From: CAVPPA01 sp050730755 | GTDB lineage: Bacteria; Patescibacteriota; Saccharimonadia; Saccharimonadales; UBA4665 | Assembly: GCA_050730755.1 (NCBI GenBank) | Contig: JBOHNR010000002.1 | Coordinates: 38,130-102,129, forward strand | Reading direction: 5' to 3' | DNA length: 64,000 bases | Position numbers and translations under genes: made by a program | Shown: positions 41,314-49,765 of the stretch, piece by piece | Position numbering within the stretch: position 1 is the first letter of the stretch | Layout of the letters: the number at the start of each line of letters is the position of its first letter | Notes under the pieces: generated by a model | The model's input: only the letters and a program-made list of their open reading frames with translations | Database searches by the model: none | What the model was told of the DNA's origin: nothing

Positions 41314-42696
41314 ATGGCTAATATTTACGATGCTGAAAAATATGCCTCCCAGATAGCCCTAGGCGCCGTCAAAAACCATATCCCAAGTTCATTGGCGTCA
41401 GAGCGTAAAGTCGTCAAAAAACTAAAATTCAACCGCTTGCTCCGTATTTTAGGACCAGGCTTAATCACCGGCGCCGCCGATGACGATCCTTCGGGCATCG
41501 CCACTTATTCCCAGACTGGCGCCCAGTTCGGCTTCGGCATGCTATGGACTTCGCTTTACCAAATTCCACTGCTCATAGCCGTTCAAGAAACCTGTGGTAG
41601 GATTGGCGCCGTCACTGGTAAAGGCATCGCTGGCGTCGTTAAGGAGCATTACACCCGCAAGGTGCTTTACGGCATCGTCATGTTGGTCGTCGTCGCCAAT
41701 ATTATTAACCTAGGTACAGATATTGGGGCGGTCGCTTCGGCTACCCAGCTGGTAGTTAATGTGCCTTTCGTGGCTATCGCTATCTCCATCGCCCTGATTA
41801 TTGCCCTGCTGGAAATCTTCGTGACTTACAAGACTTATGCCAAGATCTTAAAATGGCTGGCGCTGGCTCTTTTGTCGTACCCGATAACGGCCCTGATTAT
41901 CCATGAACCGTGGGGCCATATCGTCCAGGCGACGCTAGTGCCCCATATCAGCTTAACTTTTGGCTTCTTGTTTATTATTACCGGCGTCTTTGGTACCACC
42001 ATCTCCCCCTATATGTTCTTTTGGCAAAGCTCAGGCGAGGTCGAGGAAGAGGTAGCTGCCCATATGGTCGCCCAAAGAGGCGGTGTTCCCCGCCTGACTA
42101 AGAGGTTCATGAGAAACCTCCGGATTGATACGGCCTTTGGTATGCTGGCCTCGGAGATAACCCAATGGTTTATCATAATTGCCACTGCCACGGTTCTTTT
42201 TAGCCATGGCATTCATAACATTAATACCGCGGCCCAGGCGGCTAAAGCTTTGCAGCCACTAGTTAATTCTTTCCCTGACTCGGGCCAATTAGCCAAAGAT
42301 ATTTTTGCAGTCGGTATCATTGGCCTAGGTTTTCTGGCTATCCCAGTCCTGGCCGGTTCGGCGGCCTATGCCATGTCTGAAGCCTTCGGCTGGAAAGCCG
42401 GCCTGTATCGTAAATTTTCTAAGGCCAAAGGTTTTTACGGCGTTATTATCGTGGCCACCCTGATTGGTCTAATGATTAACTTTTTAGGTATCAATCCGAT
42501 TAAGGCATTGGTCTTTACGGCTGTTTTCAATGGCGTCGCATCGGTGCCGCTGATCTTTTTGCTAGCCAAAATCAATGGTAATAAAAATATCATGGGCGAG
42601 CACATTGGCGGTAAATTATCTCGAACGATAGTTTGGCTGACTTTCGCCGTTATGGGGGCAGCAGCCATCGCCATGTTCTATACCCTAGCCAAGTAA
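41314..42696 (+). CDS. NRAMP-family metal transporter, divergent motif
   Basis: 460 residues, about eleven membrane helices. Helix 1 has DDDPSG (56-61), where classical proton-coupled Mn/Fe NRAMPs have DPGN; helix 6 has TTISPYMFFWQ (about 228-238), where they have MPH. These changes at both ends of the metal site place it in an NRAMP-related branch, which might prefer other cations such as Mg2+. TAAACT ends seven bases before the ATG. Not linked to any other transport gene. Confidence 0.88.
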   Translation: MANIYDAEKYASQIALGAVKNHIPSSLASERKVVKKLKFNRLLRILGPGLITGAADDDPSGIATYSQTGAQFGFGMLWTSLYQIPLLIAVQETCGRIGAVTGKGIAGVVKEHYTRKVLYGIVMLVVVANIINLGTDIGAVASATQLVVNVPFVAIAISIALIIALLEIFVTYKTYAKILKWLALALLSYPITALIIHEPWGHIVQATLVPHISLTFGFLFIITGVFGTTISPYMFFWQSSGEVEEEVAAHMVAQRGGVPRLTKRFMRNLRIDTAFGMLASEITQWFIIIATATVLFSHGIHNINTAAQAAKALQPLVNSFPDSGQLAKDIFAVGIIGLGFLAIPVLAGSAAYAMSEAFGWKAGLYRKFSKAKGFYGVIIVATLIGLMINFLGINPIKALVFTAVFNGVASVPLIFLLAKINGNKNIMGEHIGGKLSRTIVWLTFAVMGAAAIAMFYTLAK

Positions 42697-43071
42697 TAAT
42701 TTAATGCCAGGCAGTTTCAGGCTTTAATTGGGCTTAAAGTATGAAGCGGTTTGGCTTAAATTATCTTAATGATTAAGAAGATAAGGCAGCAAGGGAGTCG
42801 GTTTTTGGAATAGATGGGTGCTTGTTAAAGCATTTGGTTTTTTAAAACCATCCCAACATTTTTTCCTGAATCTTCTCATGGAATATTCTCAACCAGTGCA
42901 TGAGGGCGTCATGCATTAGGAGAAAACCCTTATTTTGATTGAATCAAAAAGATAGAGGTGTGGGACGTGGCAGATGACCGGGGGGACTTTAATTGTCCGA
43001 AAGTGGTCACTGCCACGTCCCTGGCGAAAAGGAAGAATTAGCGTGTCAGGTTTAGTCCTGGGTTAATTTAA
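42697..43071. repeat. Non-coding interval with a cluster of four inverted repeats
   Basis: No gene. TGGTTTT/AAAACCA (42835-42850); TGCATGA/TCATGCA (42897-42915), flanked by TTCTC and GAGAA; TTTTGATT-G-AATCAAAA (42933-42949); and a long hairpin GGGACGTGGCAG-A-TGACC with GGTCA-CTGCCACGTCCC (42962-43021; 17 pairs, one bulge, inner GGAC/GTCC). It lies 3' of the surface-protein gene at 43072, whose mRNA probably ends within it. Confidence 0.6.
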
Positions 43072-43710
43072 CTAGGCCGACTTGTGATAGCGATACCGCC
43101 GAACCCCTAAGACAGTTAGAGCGCCACCAGACAGTATTAACAGTGCCGCTGGTAGGATGTCATTGCCAAGCCCCGCTCCGGTAGTGGGAGTCGGTGTGGT
43201 TGGCGGTTTGGCCGGCGGAGGTGTTGGGGCCGGAGGCGGTGTCGAAGATGGGGTCGGGGTCGGTGTGGGCGTCGGGGTCGGAGTCGGGGTCGGTGTGGGC
43301 GTCGGCGTCGGCGTGACGCAGGCTGCCCCGTTGGCTAGAGCCCACGCGACTGAAGTTGTATCAGCCCCGTACCACATATAAACGGTCGTATCGCCCGCTA
43401 CCCAAGGCAGGTTTTCGGTGAAAGTTCCACCTGTCGTCGGCTCAGTGAACGAACCGGCTGGATGAGCCACATTCTGTGCGTTCCAAGAGTAGTTGATCGT
43501 CTGTTGCGGCGCTGAGCTGGCGCTAGTCTCATTCTCGAATGTGACTGAGAAGCTAGCGATGCCACTTGATGGCGAACAGAGCGGCGTGATCGCCGGTCTG
43601 TTCCAGGCCAGGGCTGTCGTAGACAATAGCGCTACAGCCCCCAATGTGACGAAACCCGCCAGGCCAGTCGCCGCCAACAGTTTGTTCACGAATCGTGGTC
43701 GACCTTTCAA
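43072..43710 (-). CDS. Exported Thr-Pro-repeat surface protein with C-terminal anchor
   Basis: 212 residues. Start TTG at 43710 with AAGGGGA seven bases upstream. Signal peptide about 1-35 (LLSTTALA), a beta-type domain (about 36-130, with two Cys), a (TP)n stalk of about ten repeats (near 132-152) followed by Pro-rich sequence, then PTTGAG, a hydrophobic helix and a basic tail RRYRYHK: the layout of a cell-wall sorting signal, with TTGAG in place of LPxTG. The (TP)n tract is a likely length-variable site. Preceded by a ~290-nt leader. Confidence 0.8.
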   Translation of the reverse strand: MKGRPRFVNKLLAATGLAGFVTLGAVALLSTTALAWNRPAITPLCSPSSGIASFSVTFENETSASSAPQQTINYSWNAQNVAHPAGSFTEPTTGGTFTENLPWVAGDTTVYMWYGADTTSVAWALANGAACVTPTPTPTPTPTPTPTPTPTPTPSSTPPPAPTPPPAKPPTTPTPTTGAGLGNDILPAALLILSGGALTVLGVRRYRYHKSA

Positions 43711-44037
43711 TAGGTATCCCCTTTTGATTTAGGAGGGTTTTCTAAGCTTTTTTGCTTAGCTCTCCCGTATTTGAAGACTATTGCTGTTTGTCGAAGTCGA
43801 ACCCTGAACCACGCCAGATGCCAATTGTCTGCTTCTTCCTTAATGTTTGTTTTTATGGCAACGTGCCACCGCACCATAAGACAACTAGGAAAGTTTTCTT
43901 AAAATGTGGTAACACGCTTACCTGGGTATTTCAGAAATTTTCAATCAAATAAATACCTTGCTACCTTGTTAAATTGCCTAGCCACCTCACTGGCGACTTA
44001 GGTTAAATATTGTACAATTTTATGGATGAGATGTCTA
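43711..44037 (-). promoter_or_regulatory. Promoter and ~290-nt leader of the 43072 surface-protein gene
   Basis: TAGACA (44037-44032), 17-bp spacer, TACAAT (44014-44009) on the minus strand, straight after the VKOR stop. The leader is non-coding and has a hairpin GCCA/TGGC whose loop is GTGAGG (about 43993-43980), a hairpin TTATGG/CCATAA (about 43880-43853) enclosing GTGC/GCAC, and CTAAGC/GCTTAG (about 43761-43743) near the start codon. Confidence 0.5.
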
Positions 44038-44649
44038 TAGATTTTTACCGTAAAAATACCAAAAATGATGCAGTATTAGGATGGCGATGATTAACAGCCA
44101 AACGAATAGGATTTCCAGATGGTGATTACGAGCGAATAAAGAAACCGGTTTGAACCGGGCTGGTAACTTTAAATTGCCTTCGTTTAAGTTATAAAGCGTG
44201 ACATACCAAAACATGGTAATAATCATCACCCAGACAGCCATGCAATAAGGGCAAAGGGCGTGGATCACATAAACGCTCTCGAAAAACAGCCAGTGGATGA
44301 AGATGGTCGCCAGTAGCAAGCCGCCATTTAAGCCCTGCCAAAACCAACGTTTAAACTGAGCGCCGGCTAGCTGGCTAACGCCGATAGTTATAAAGACCGG
44401 AAAGGCCGCCAAGCCGATAATCGGATTCGGGAAGCCGAATTCGGCGCCCTGCTTGGAGGCCATAACACTGCCGCAACTAATCACCGGATTGAGGTCGCAA
44501 TTTGGCTGGAAGTGCGGATTAGCCAGCAGGTTCAACTTATCAAGCATGATAATAAAGGCGCAGATAAGAGCAATCAGGCCGCCGATAATTAAGATATATG
44601 GCAGCCGGCGGCTGAGACTAGCTAAAGCGATGTTCGACTTAGTTGGCAT
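44035..44649 (-). CDS. Vitamin K epoxide reductase (VKOR)-family membrane protein
   Basis: Reoxidises or drives extracytoplasmic disulfide formation, using quinone. 204 residues, five helices. The loop cysteines Cys51 and Cys59 (NCDLNPVISCGSV) and the active-site CPYC (133-136) are intact, and Ser60-Gly region matches the family. No fused thioredoxin domain, and no DsbA-like partner next to it. It sits between the MarP-like protease (36 bp upstream) and the surface protein, all in the minus direction. Confidence 0.92.
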   Translation of the reverse strand: MPTKSNIALASLSRRLPYILIIGGLIALICAFIIMLDKLNLLANPHFQPNCDLNPVISCGSVMASKQGAEFGFPNPIIGLAAFPVFITIGVSQLAGAQFKRWFWQGLNGGLLLATIFIHWLFFESVYVIHALCPYCMAVWVMIITMFWYVTLYNLNEGNLKLPARFKPVSLFARNHHLEILFVWLLIIAILILHHFWYFYGKNL

Positions 44650-44685
44650 AGCTCTTTAGGGGGTTAAATATATGAGGTAAGTATA

Positions 44686-45861
44686 TCATTCTTCAGCGCA
44701 GCTGCCGGTACCGACGGTTTGGTTCATGGCGCGAGCTTGGTCAATCTCATGGATTACTTGAGAGTTGCTAAGGGCATAGCCAAGATCGTTATATTGGGTC
44801 GAAGCGGCGAAGACGATACCCATAACTTGGCCGTCTAAATTGACTAATGGCCCGCCCGAATTGCCTGGTATGACGTTTGCTTTAACGGAGTAAACATCGC
44901 GCTCAGTCGTTCCCTGATCATAGATATTACGACCGACGGCCGTAAACTCATCGAGCACGGCTGCCGTATCAGCTACGAACGGTCCGCCGCCGGGATAGCC
45001 TAAAACGCCACCCGGGGTGCCGTGGGAGATAGTATTGGTGTCGAAAGTTAGGGCCCCGCCCGCCAGGTTAGGAACTCGAAGAACGGCCAGATCTAGGTTA
45101 GGATCAAACCAGATTGGTGTCGCCTGGTGCGTGCCGTTGCCGTCAATTACGTAGGGGGTGTAAATACCAGCTATGACGTGGGCATCAGTTACTACCAGAT
45201 CGGAGCTAATGACGAAACCGGAGCCTTCGACAATGCCTCCGCATCCCTGACCCTCTACCTTAACAACCGAGGCCCGATCCTTGTTAACGGCAGCCACTAA
45301 AGCGGCCGGTGTTGGAAGAGAAGCTTTGGTCGGCGACGGTTCAGGACCGATGAAGACTTTTGGGAAACCATTCGGCGCTATCAGATGGCTGATATCAGCT
45401 ATGACATTCGGCGCCGCCGGCAGATTTTTGTCAAGTAAGCCGATAATACCGGAGCCGCGGATACTGGATTGGACGTTTGGATATGGCAAAGTGACTAAAA
45501 TTGCCGCTGCCAGCCAAACAATGGCCAGTATAGTAGCGGCTGCCAAACCGGCTCCGAAAGAGTTATCGACATGATTTAAGCCCTTACTTAGCCAGACCCT
45601 TTGTTTGAGCTTGATGCCAGCTAGTTCACCAATCGAAAGGAATACCAGCGCCAAGCCGAGAGTTGATAGCACAGCGACAATTAACCGGTAGGTTTGGGAG
45701 TGAACGTGATTAATGACATTTGGTTCAAGCCAGGCGGCACCGATCAGTAGGCCGATAAAAAAGCCGGCTGTCGAAAAGAGTTGTCGGACAAATCCCAACT
45801 CCTGTCCTCTTATCAAAGCACCGATAGCCAGAACGATAATCAGAACATCGATAAGATTCAT
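44686..45861 (-). CDS. MarP-like membrane serine protease (CvpA + trypsin-like)
   Basis: 391 residues: four N-terminal membrane helices of the CvpA type (about 1-125) followed by an extracytoplasmic chymotrypsin-fold domain with His228 (VTDAHVIAG), Asp257 (NLDLAVLRV) and Ser335 (IPGNSGGPLV). The same architecture is found in Mycobacterium MarP (Rv3671c), an acid-stress protease that processes a peptidoglycan hydrolase. There is no PDZ domain. TATAAT ends eight bases before the ATG (leaderless). Its neighbour VKOR suggests disulfide control, as MarP contains a disulfide. Confidence 0.9.
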   Translation of the reverse strand: MNLIDVLIIVLAIGALIRGQELGFVRQLFSTAGFFIGLLIGAAWLEPNVINHVHSQTYRLIVAVLSTLGLALVFLSIGELAGIKLKQRVWLSKGLNHVDNSFGAGLAAATILAIVWLAAAILVTLPYPNVQSSIRGSGIIGLLDKNLPAAPNVIADISHLIAPNGFPKVFIGPEPSPTKASLPTPAALVAAVNKDRASVVKVEGQGCGGIVEGSGFVISSDLVVTDAHVIAGIYTPYVIDGNGTHQATPIWFDPNLDLAVLRVPNLAGGALTFDTNTISHGTPGGVLGYPGGGPFVADTAAVLDEFTAVGRNIYDQGTTERDVYSVKANVIPGNSGGPLVNLDGQVMGIVFAASTQYNDLGYALSNSQVIHEIDQARAMNQTVGTGSCAEE

Positions 45862-45912
45862 TGGGCTACATTATAAATCATGAAGCTGAACCTTAGCTAG
45901 ATGATAACTCCT

Positions 45913-47313
45913 TTATAAGTTATTGATAGTCGGTCCAGCCGATCCAGGTTGATAGGACTTTAGGTCGGCGCCCCCTTTTTGCCAAGCATCGAGTACCGGC
46001 TGCAAAATAGCCCAAGCCGACAATACTTCTTGGCTGGTCGTAAACAAGCTATGGTCTCCTTTAACGGCGTCAACCAGTACCCTTTCGTAGGCATCCGGAT
46101 GCTGGGGCTCGGTAAAGCTGTCATGATAGCCAAAATCCATCTGGACGGTTTCGGTTTTATGCTCATAGCCCGGTCGCTTAACAACTAGTTCAATATCGAT
46201 ACCTTCGTTAGGCTGGATTCGGAAAGTCAAAGTATTGACGGCCTGGCGTGCCTCTTTCGAGCCGAAACTTAACTTGATGGTTGATTGCTGGCTCTTGAGA
46301 GCTTTACCTGTAGTCAGACGGATTGGTACGCCCTGCCAGCGGGCATTGTCAATCGAGAGACTCAGGCTGACAAAAGTCTCAGTGTTGGAATGGGGATTGC
46401 CGACTTCTTCGCGGTAACCTTCGTACTGTCCCCTTATGACACTGGCCCCGGCCATATTGATCGGTTTAATGGCAGCCAGTACGGCTTGTTTGGCCTTATG
46501 GAGATCAGCGCTGTCCGAAGTCTTATCCGGTAATTCCATTGTCACTAGAGCTAGTAGTTGTAATAGATGGTTCTGGACGACATCTCTGAGCGCCCCGACG
46601 CTATTATAAAAATCACTCCGGCCTTCGATGCCTATCTGTTCATCCAGGTTGATGGTAATGCCGCTAATATGGTCTTTATTCCACTGGTTGGCAAAGATCG
46701 GGTTACTGTTTCGAAAGACCAATAAGTTTTGGACGGTTTCTTTGGCTAGGTAGTGGTCAATCCGAAAAACCTGTGCCTCGCTGAAATACTGATTAGTCAA
46801 GCTGATCAGATCCCTGGCTGACTCCAGATCATATCCAAAAGGCTTCTCAACCAGTAGCCGGGCGCTGCCATCATGGTCCAGGCAGCCCTCGTTTAAGCGG
46901 TGTTTGCCAAAATTGCGGATAACCGGGCCGTAAACCTGGGGTGGAATAGACAGGTAGAAGAGCCGGTTCATGCAGGTTCCCTGCTTATCTTCAATGGTCG
47001 CCAGAGTTTTTAGTAACTGGTCGTAATCGGCTTCGTTGGTTGGGTCAAAAGCCAGCATTTGAAGCTTGGCGCGGAATTTAGACAGTACTTTTGGGTCGCA
47101 GACGTTATCTGTTTCCAAAACACATAGCTCGACTTTTTTCAGTAGTTCATCGACACTTATCTGGCGCCGGCTGACACCGACGATCTCGGTTCGCTCATCT
47201 AGCAGGTCGTCCTTGATCAGGTGGTAAAGAGCCGGCAGTAACCGCCTTTGAGCCAAATTACCGGTAATCCCAAAGATCACAAAGATAGCCGGTTTCAGCT
47301 GGTTATCGTTCAT
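45913..47313 (-). CDS. zwf: Glucose-6-phosphate 1-dehydrogenase
   Basis: Oxidises glucose-6-phosphate to 6-phosphogluconolactone, producing NADPH. 466 residues (family ~490). Rossmann fingerprint FGITGNLAQRRLLPALY near 14-30, substrate motif RIDHYLAKE near 179 and LLVEKPFGYD. Last gene of the pgl-gnd-zwf operon, 12 bp after gnd. The complete oxidative pentose phosphate branch is thus encoded together. Confidence 0.96.
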   Translation of the reverse strand: MNDNQLKPAIFVIFGITGNLAQRRLLPALYHLIKDDLLDERTEIVGVSRRQISVDELLKKVELCVLETDNVCDPKVLSKFRAKLQMLAFDPTNEADYDQLLKTLATIEDKQGTCMNRLFYLSIPPQVYGPVIRNFGKHRLNEGCLDHDGSARLLVEKPFGYDLESARDLISLTNQYFSEAQVFRIDHYLAKETVQNLLVFRNSNPIFANQWNKDHISGITINLDEQIGIEGRSDFYNSVGALRDVVQNHLLQLLALVTMELPDKTSDSADLHKAKQAVLAAIKPINMAGASVIRGQYEGYREEVGNPHSNTETFVSLSLSIDNARWQGVPIRLTTGKALKSQQSTIKLSFGSKEARQAVNTLTFRIQPNEGIDIELVVKRPGYEHKTETVQMDFGYHDSFTEPQHPDAYERVLVDAVKGDHSLFTTSQEVLSAWAILQPVLDAWQKGGADLKSYQPGSAGPTINNL

Positions 47314-47325
47314 ATTACTTATACT

Positions 47326-48237
47326 TTATCCTTCTTTGTTCAGATAGTGGCCGCCAAACTTGTGGCGCATGGCGGCTAGTAGCTTGGTAGCGAAGTTGAT
47401 ATCGCCTTGCTGTGATCTTAAGCGGACGTTAAACGCGGCCTCGATTGCCGGCATCGGCAGTTCTTTATCTTTGGCGATTTCTAGCGCCCAACGGGCTTCG
47501 CCAGACTCGGCGACGTAGCCATCAATATCCGTTAGGTTGGGGTTTTCTTTTAAAGCGTCCCTGGTCAGCTGATTGAGCCACGAGGTAACAACGCTGTGGT
47601 GTTGCCAGACATCGCCAGCGGCGGACAGATCAAGGTCTTGGTAAGGACCTTCTTTGAGCATCCGGTAACCTTCAGCCAGTGACTCCATCATGCCATATTC
47701 GATAGCGTTATGGGTCATTTTGACGAAGTGGCCGGACCCGCTCGGGCCAAAACGGAAGTAAGCTCCTTCCGGCTGAGCTAAAGTCCTAAGAGCCGGCTCG
47801 AGACGAGAAAAGGCTTCGAGGTCATCACTGCCGACCATCATTGAGAAGCCGTTCTGATAGCCCCAGATGCCGCCGCTGGTACCGACGTCAATCAGGTGAG
47901 AACCTTTAGCTTTAACGATCTCGTTAAGCTGCTGCGTCTGGCGAAAGTCAGAATTGCCGCCATCGATGATAGTACTGCCACCAGGGATCAGCTCTAGCCA
48001 CTCATCGACCTGGGCCTTAACTATGTCGGCTGGCAGCATTAGCCAAATCGCCAGCGGGGCTTCGCCGAAAAAGGCCATGGCCTCTTGTTTAGAATAAGCC
48101 GGTTTAACGCCGTAACTGAGGGCTGACTCGATCGGTTGCCGGCTGCGGTTATGAACTATGACTTCATGATCATTTTCGGCCAATTTGCGGGCGATCTGCA
48201 GACCCATTTTACCGAGGCCGTGTACGATAATCTTCAT
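47326..48237 (-). CDS. gnd: 6-phosphogluconate dehydrogenase, decarboxylating (short form)
   Basis: Converts 6-phosphogluconate to ribulose-5-phosphate and CO2. 303 residues, the short GndA-like form rather than the ~470-residue form. N-terminal dinucleotide motif HGLGKMGLQIARKLAEN (6-22), IIDGGNSDFRQT near 91, and the catalytic HFVKMTHNAIEYGMMES near 170 (Lys and Asn). Short forms are often NAD-linked, which I infer but cannot prove. Located 2 bp from pgl. Confidence 0.95.
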   Translation of the reverse strand: MKIIVHGLGKMGLQIARKLAENDHEVIVHNRSRQPIESALSYGVKPAYSKQEAMAFFGEAPLAIWLMLPADIVKAQVDEWLELIPGGSTIIDGGNSDFRQTQQLNEIVKAKGSHLIDVGTSGGIWGYQNGFSMMVGSDDLEAFSRLEPALRTLAQPEGAYFRFGPSGSGHFVKMTHNAIEYGMMESLAEGYRMLKEGPYQDLDLSAAGDVWQHHSVVTSWLNQLTRDALKENPNLTDIDGYVAESGEARWALEIAKDKELPMPAIEAAFNVRLRSQQGDINFATKLLAAMRHKFGGHYLNKEG

Positions 48238-48239
48238 TC

Positions 48240-48908
48240 CTAACTCTCCCCTTCTACTGAGTCATTATATATGTAAGCACGGCTAATCCGCTTCAGAATT
48301 TGAGCCGGCTGCCTGGCAAGGCTCAAATTCTGGTCCCTCAGTTGCTCGAGAGCTGGCTTTTTAGCCGCCCCGTAAGCGAAAACAAAGGCCGTGTCAATCT
48401 GGGCGAGCGCCTTAAAACTCAGAGTCAGGCGCCTAAAATCGGCTGCCTGGTAGCTCACAACCAGCTGATGGCTGGGCTGAGCCGCTATAGAATTAGGCAA
48501 AATGCCGGCAGTATGTCCGTCCGGGCCGATACCCAACTGAGCGATAATCACCTCGCTTTGGTCGAACTGCCGCGAAATGTCATCACTGTAACTCTTAAGA
48601 GTTAAGTCTAAGCTTTCTCCCTGAATAACAGGGGTAAAAGTAGCATCCTTAAGCTTGAAACCGGCATCGAGTAGCTGCTGGGTATTTGAGTCCGCATGGC
48701 CAGCTGGCCCATAGCGCTCATCGCTGAGCCTAATTGATAACCGAGCGGTTAAATTCTGGGGCAGCCCAGCCATAACCCGAGTCGAGATAGCAATGTTTGA
48801 GCCGCCAGATATAAGCCAGAGCGTCCGCTTGCGGTCGCTTAAGGACTTTGTAAGCTGCTGGCTGAGCTGGCGCTCACCTACCGCAATCTCCGCTCGAATA
48901 AACCGCAT
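48240..48908 (-). CDS. pgl: 6-phosphogluconolactonase (SOL/DevB type)
   Basis: Hydrolyses 6-phosphogluconolactone. 222 residues. LWLISGGSNIA near 30-40, RLSDERYGPAGHADSNT near 81, and the signature IGPDGHTAGILPNS near 126-139. First gene of the operon. TATAGT (48920-48915 on the minus strand) ends six bases before the ATG with only AAAGG adjacent to the start: leaderless or near-leaderless transcription. Confidence 0.93.
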   Translation of the reverse strand: MRFIRAEIAVGERQLSQQLTKSLSDRKRTLWLISGGSNIAISTRVMAGLPQNLTARLSIRLSDERYGPAGHADSNTQQLLDAGFKLKDATFTPVIQGESLDLTLKSYSDDISRQFDQSEVIIAQLGIGPDGHTAGILPNSIAAQPSHQLVVSYQAADFRRLTLSFKALAQIDTAFVFAYGAAKKPALEQLRDQNLSLARQPAQILKRISRAYIYNDSVEGES

Positions 48909-49049
48909 CCTTTTACTATATCAAGCTAAAACGTTTGCCTGGATCTTAATCAGCTAATGAACACTTAGAGCTGCTCAAATTCACTCCATGTAATCAAGAA
49001 GACATGAACATACGCTTGCCTAGGTCAAAGCCGAAACGGATAAATATAA

Positions 49050-49188
49050 ACTAACAAAAACACCGATTAATTAGACCGGTGTTTTCGTTTTGCCTTCTAG
49101 CTAGAAAGACAGAGTCCATAGATGTATTCTTGTGGTTTACATCTACTTGTTTGTTTGTAAGGTATTTCTTTTGGATTTACTCTTACTT
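49050..49188 (-). ncRNA. Candidate small RNA, minus strand (~140 nt)
   Basis: Promoter TTGACA (49223-49218), 17-bp spacer, TAGTTT (49200-49195; weak -10). The transcript is rich in A/C (ACAAACAAACAAG), has a perfect 8-bp hairpin TAGATGTA/TACATCTA (49145-49119), a TTCTAGCTAGAA palindrome, and ends with AAAACACCG/CGGTGTTTT (49085-49057) and TTTTTG. It reads toward pgl but stops 140 bp short of it. No ORF. Confidence 0.55.
49057..49085. terminator. Bidirectional intrinsic terminator
   Basis: Nine-bp stem AAAACACCG/CGGTGTTTT with T-rich continuation on both strands. It lies between two divergent protein genes, where neither protein-coding transcript would need it; this is the main argument for the small RNA at 49050-49188. 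Confidence 0.7.
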
Positions 49189-49322
49189 AAGTCTAAACTA
49201 ACAAAACATTAGCGCTTTGTCAAGACCTAGCCGCTTGGCCTTTTTGCTTGCCTTGTCGGTGATGGAAAGAACCATAAGTTTATAAAGACCCAAAAAACCC
49301 GTTGAAAGTTCTTATGATAATA

Positions 49323-49553
49323 TTGACAATATCGCACTAATATGGTACATTTAGGACGATCTTGTTTTCGGGTGTGAGGTTTTGAACCCGTTACGGACGT
49401 TTAAACGTTTCTTAGAATGTTGAACTATCCAGAATTCGTTAAGCAAGGGCAACTTAACAAGTCTAATCATTACAGTCCATTTAGCGCTTAGGCAAATCAG
49501 TGCAGACCAGGCTCGGCTAGCTTCTAGTCTGGCCTAGTCTGCACTCGATTTTT
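49323..49553 (+). ncRNA. Candidate small RNA or attenuated leader, plus strand (~200 nt)
   Basis: Promoter TTGACA (49323-49328), 17-bp spacer, TACATT (49346-49351); start near 49358. It ends with a strong terminator: AGTGCAGAC/GTCTGCACT (49499-49507 with 49537-49545), extended by GCAAATC/GATTTTTGC, then TTTTT (49549-49553). Near the 5' end, CGGGT/ACCCG encloses GTGAGG. A short frame NPLRTFKRFLEC follows a TTG at 49382 but its spacing to GAGG is poor. The next gene starts 210 bp beyond the terminator, so this could be its attenuator or a separate RNA. Confidence 0.6.
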
Positions 49554-49765
49554 GCGTTGTAGGTTGAAACTTTTTGTTCCGGCTTCCGCATTGTCTTGAG
49601 CGCAGTCATGTGACTATCTAAATAATCTTGGGAATGACTAAGTCTCTTTGCCTCTTTACCAAGGGGGCGGCACACTGTTAATTAATCGAATTGGTTGATA
49701 GTGCGCTGTTCCCTCTGGGGGGTTCGTTCGATTTATTAACAATCAACACGACAAAAGGAGACTTT

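Noticed and set aside
43157..43381. Gly/Val-repeat ORF on the plus strand
   Set aside because: It is the antisense reading of the (Thr-Pro)n and Pro-rich region of the surface-protein gene; the gene itself has a signal peptide, anchor and Shine-Dalgarno.
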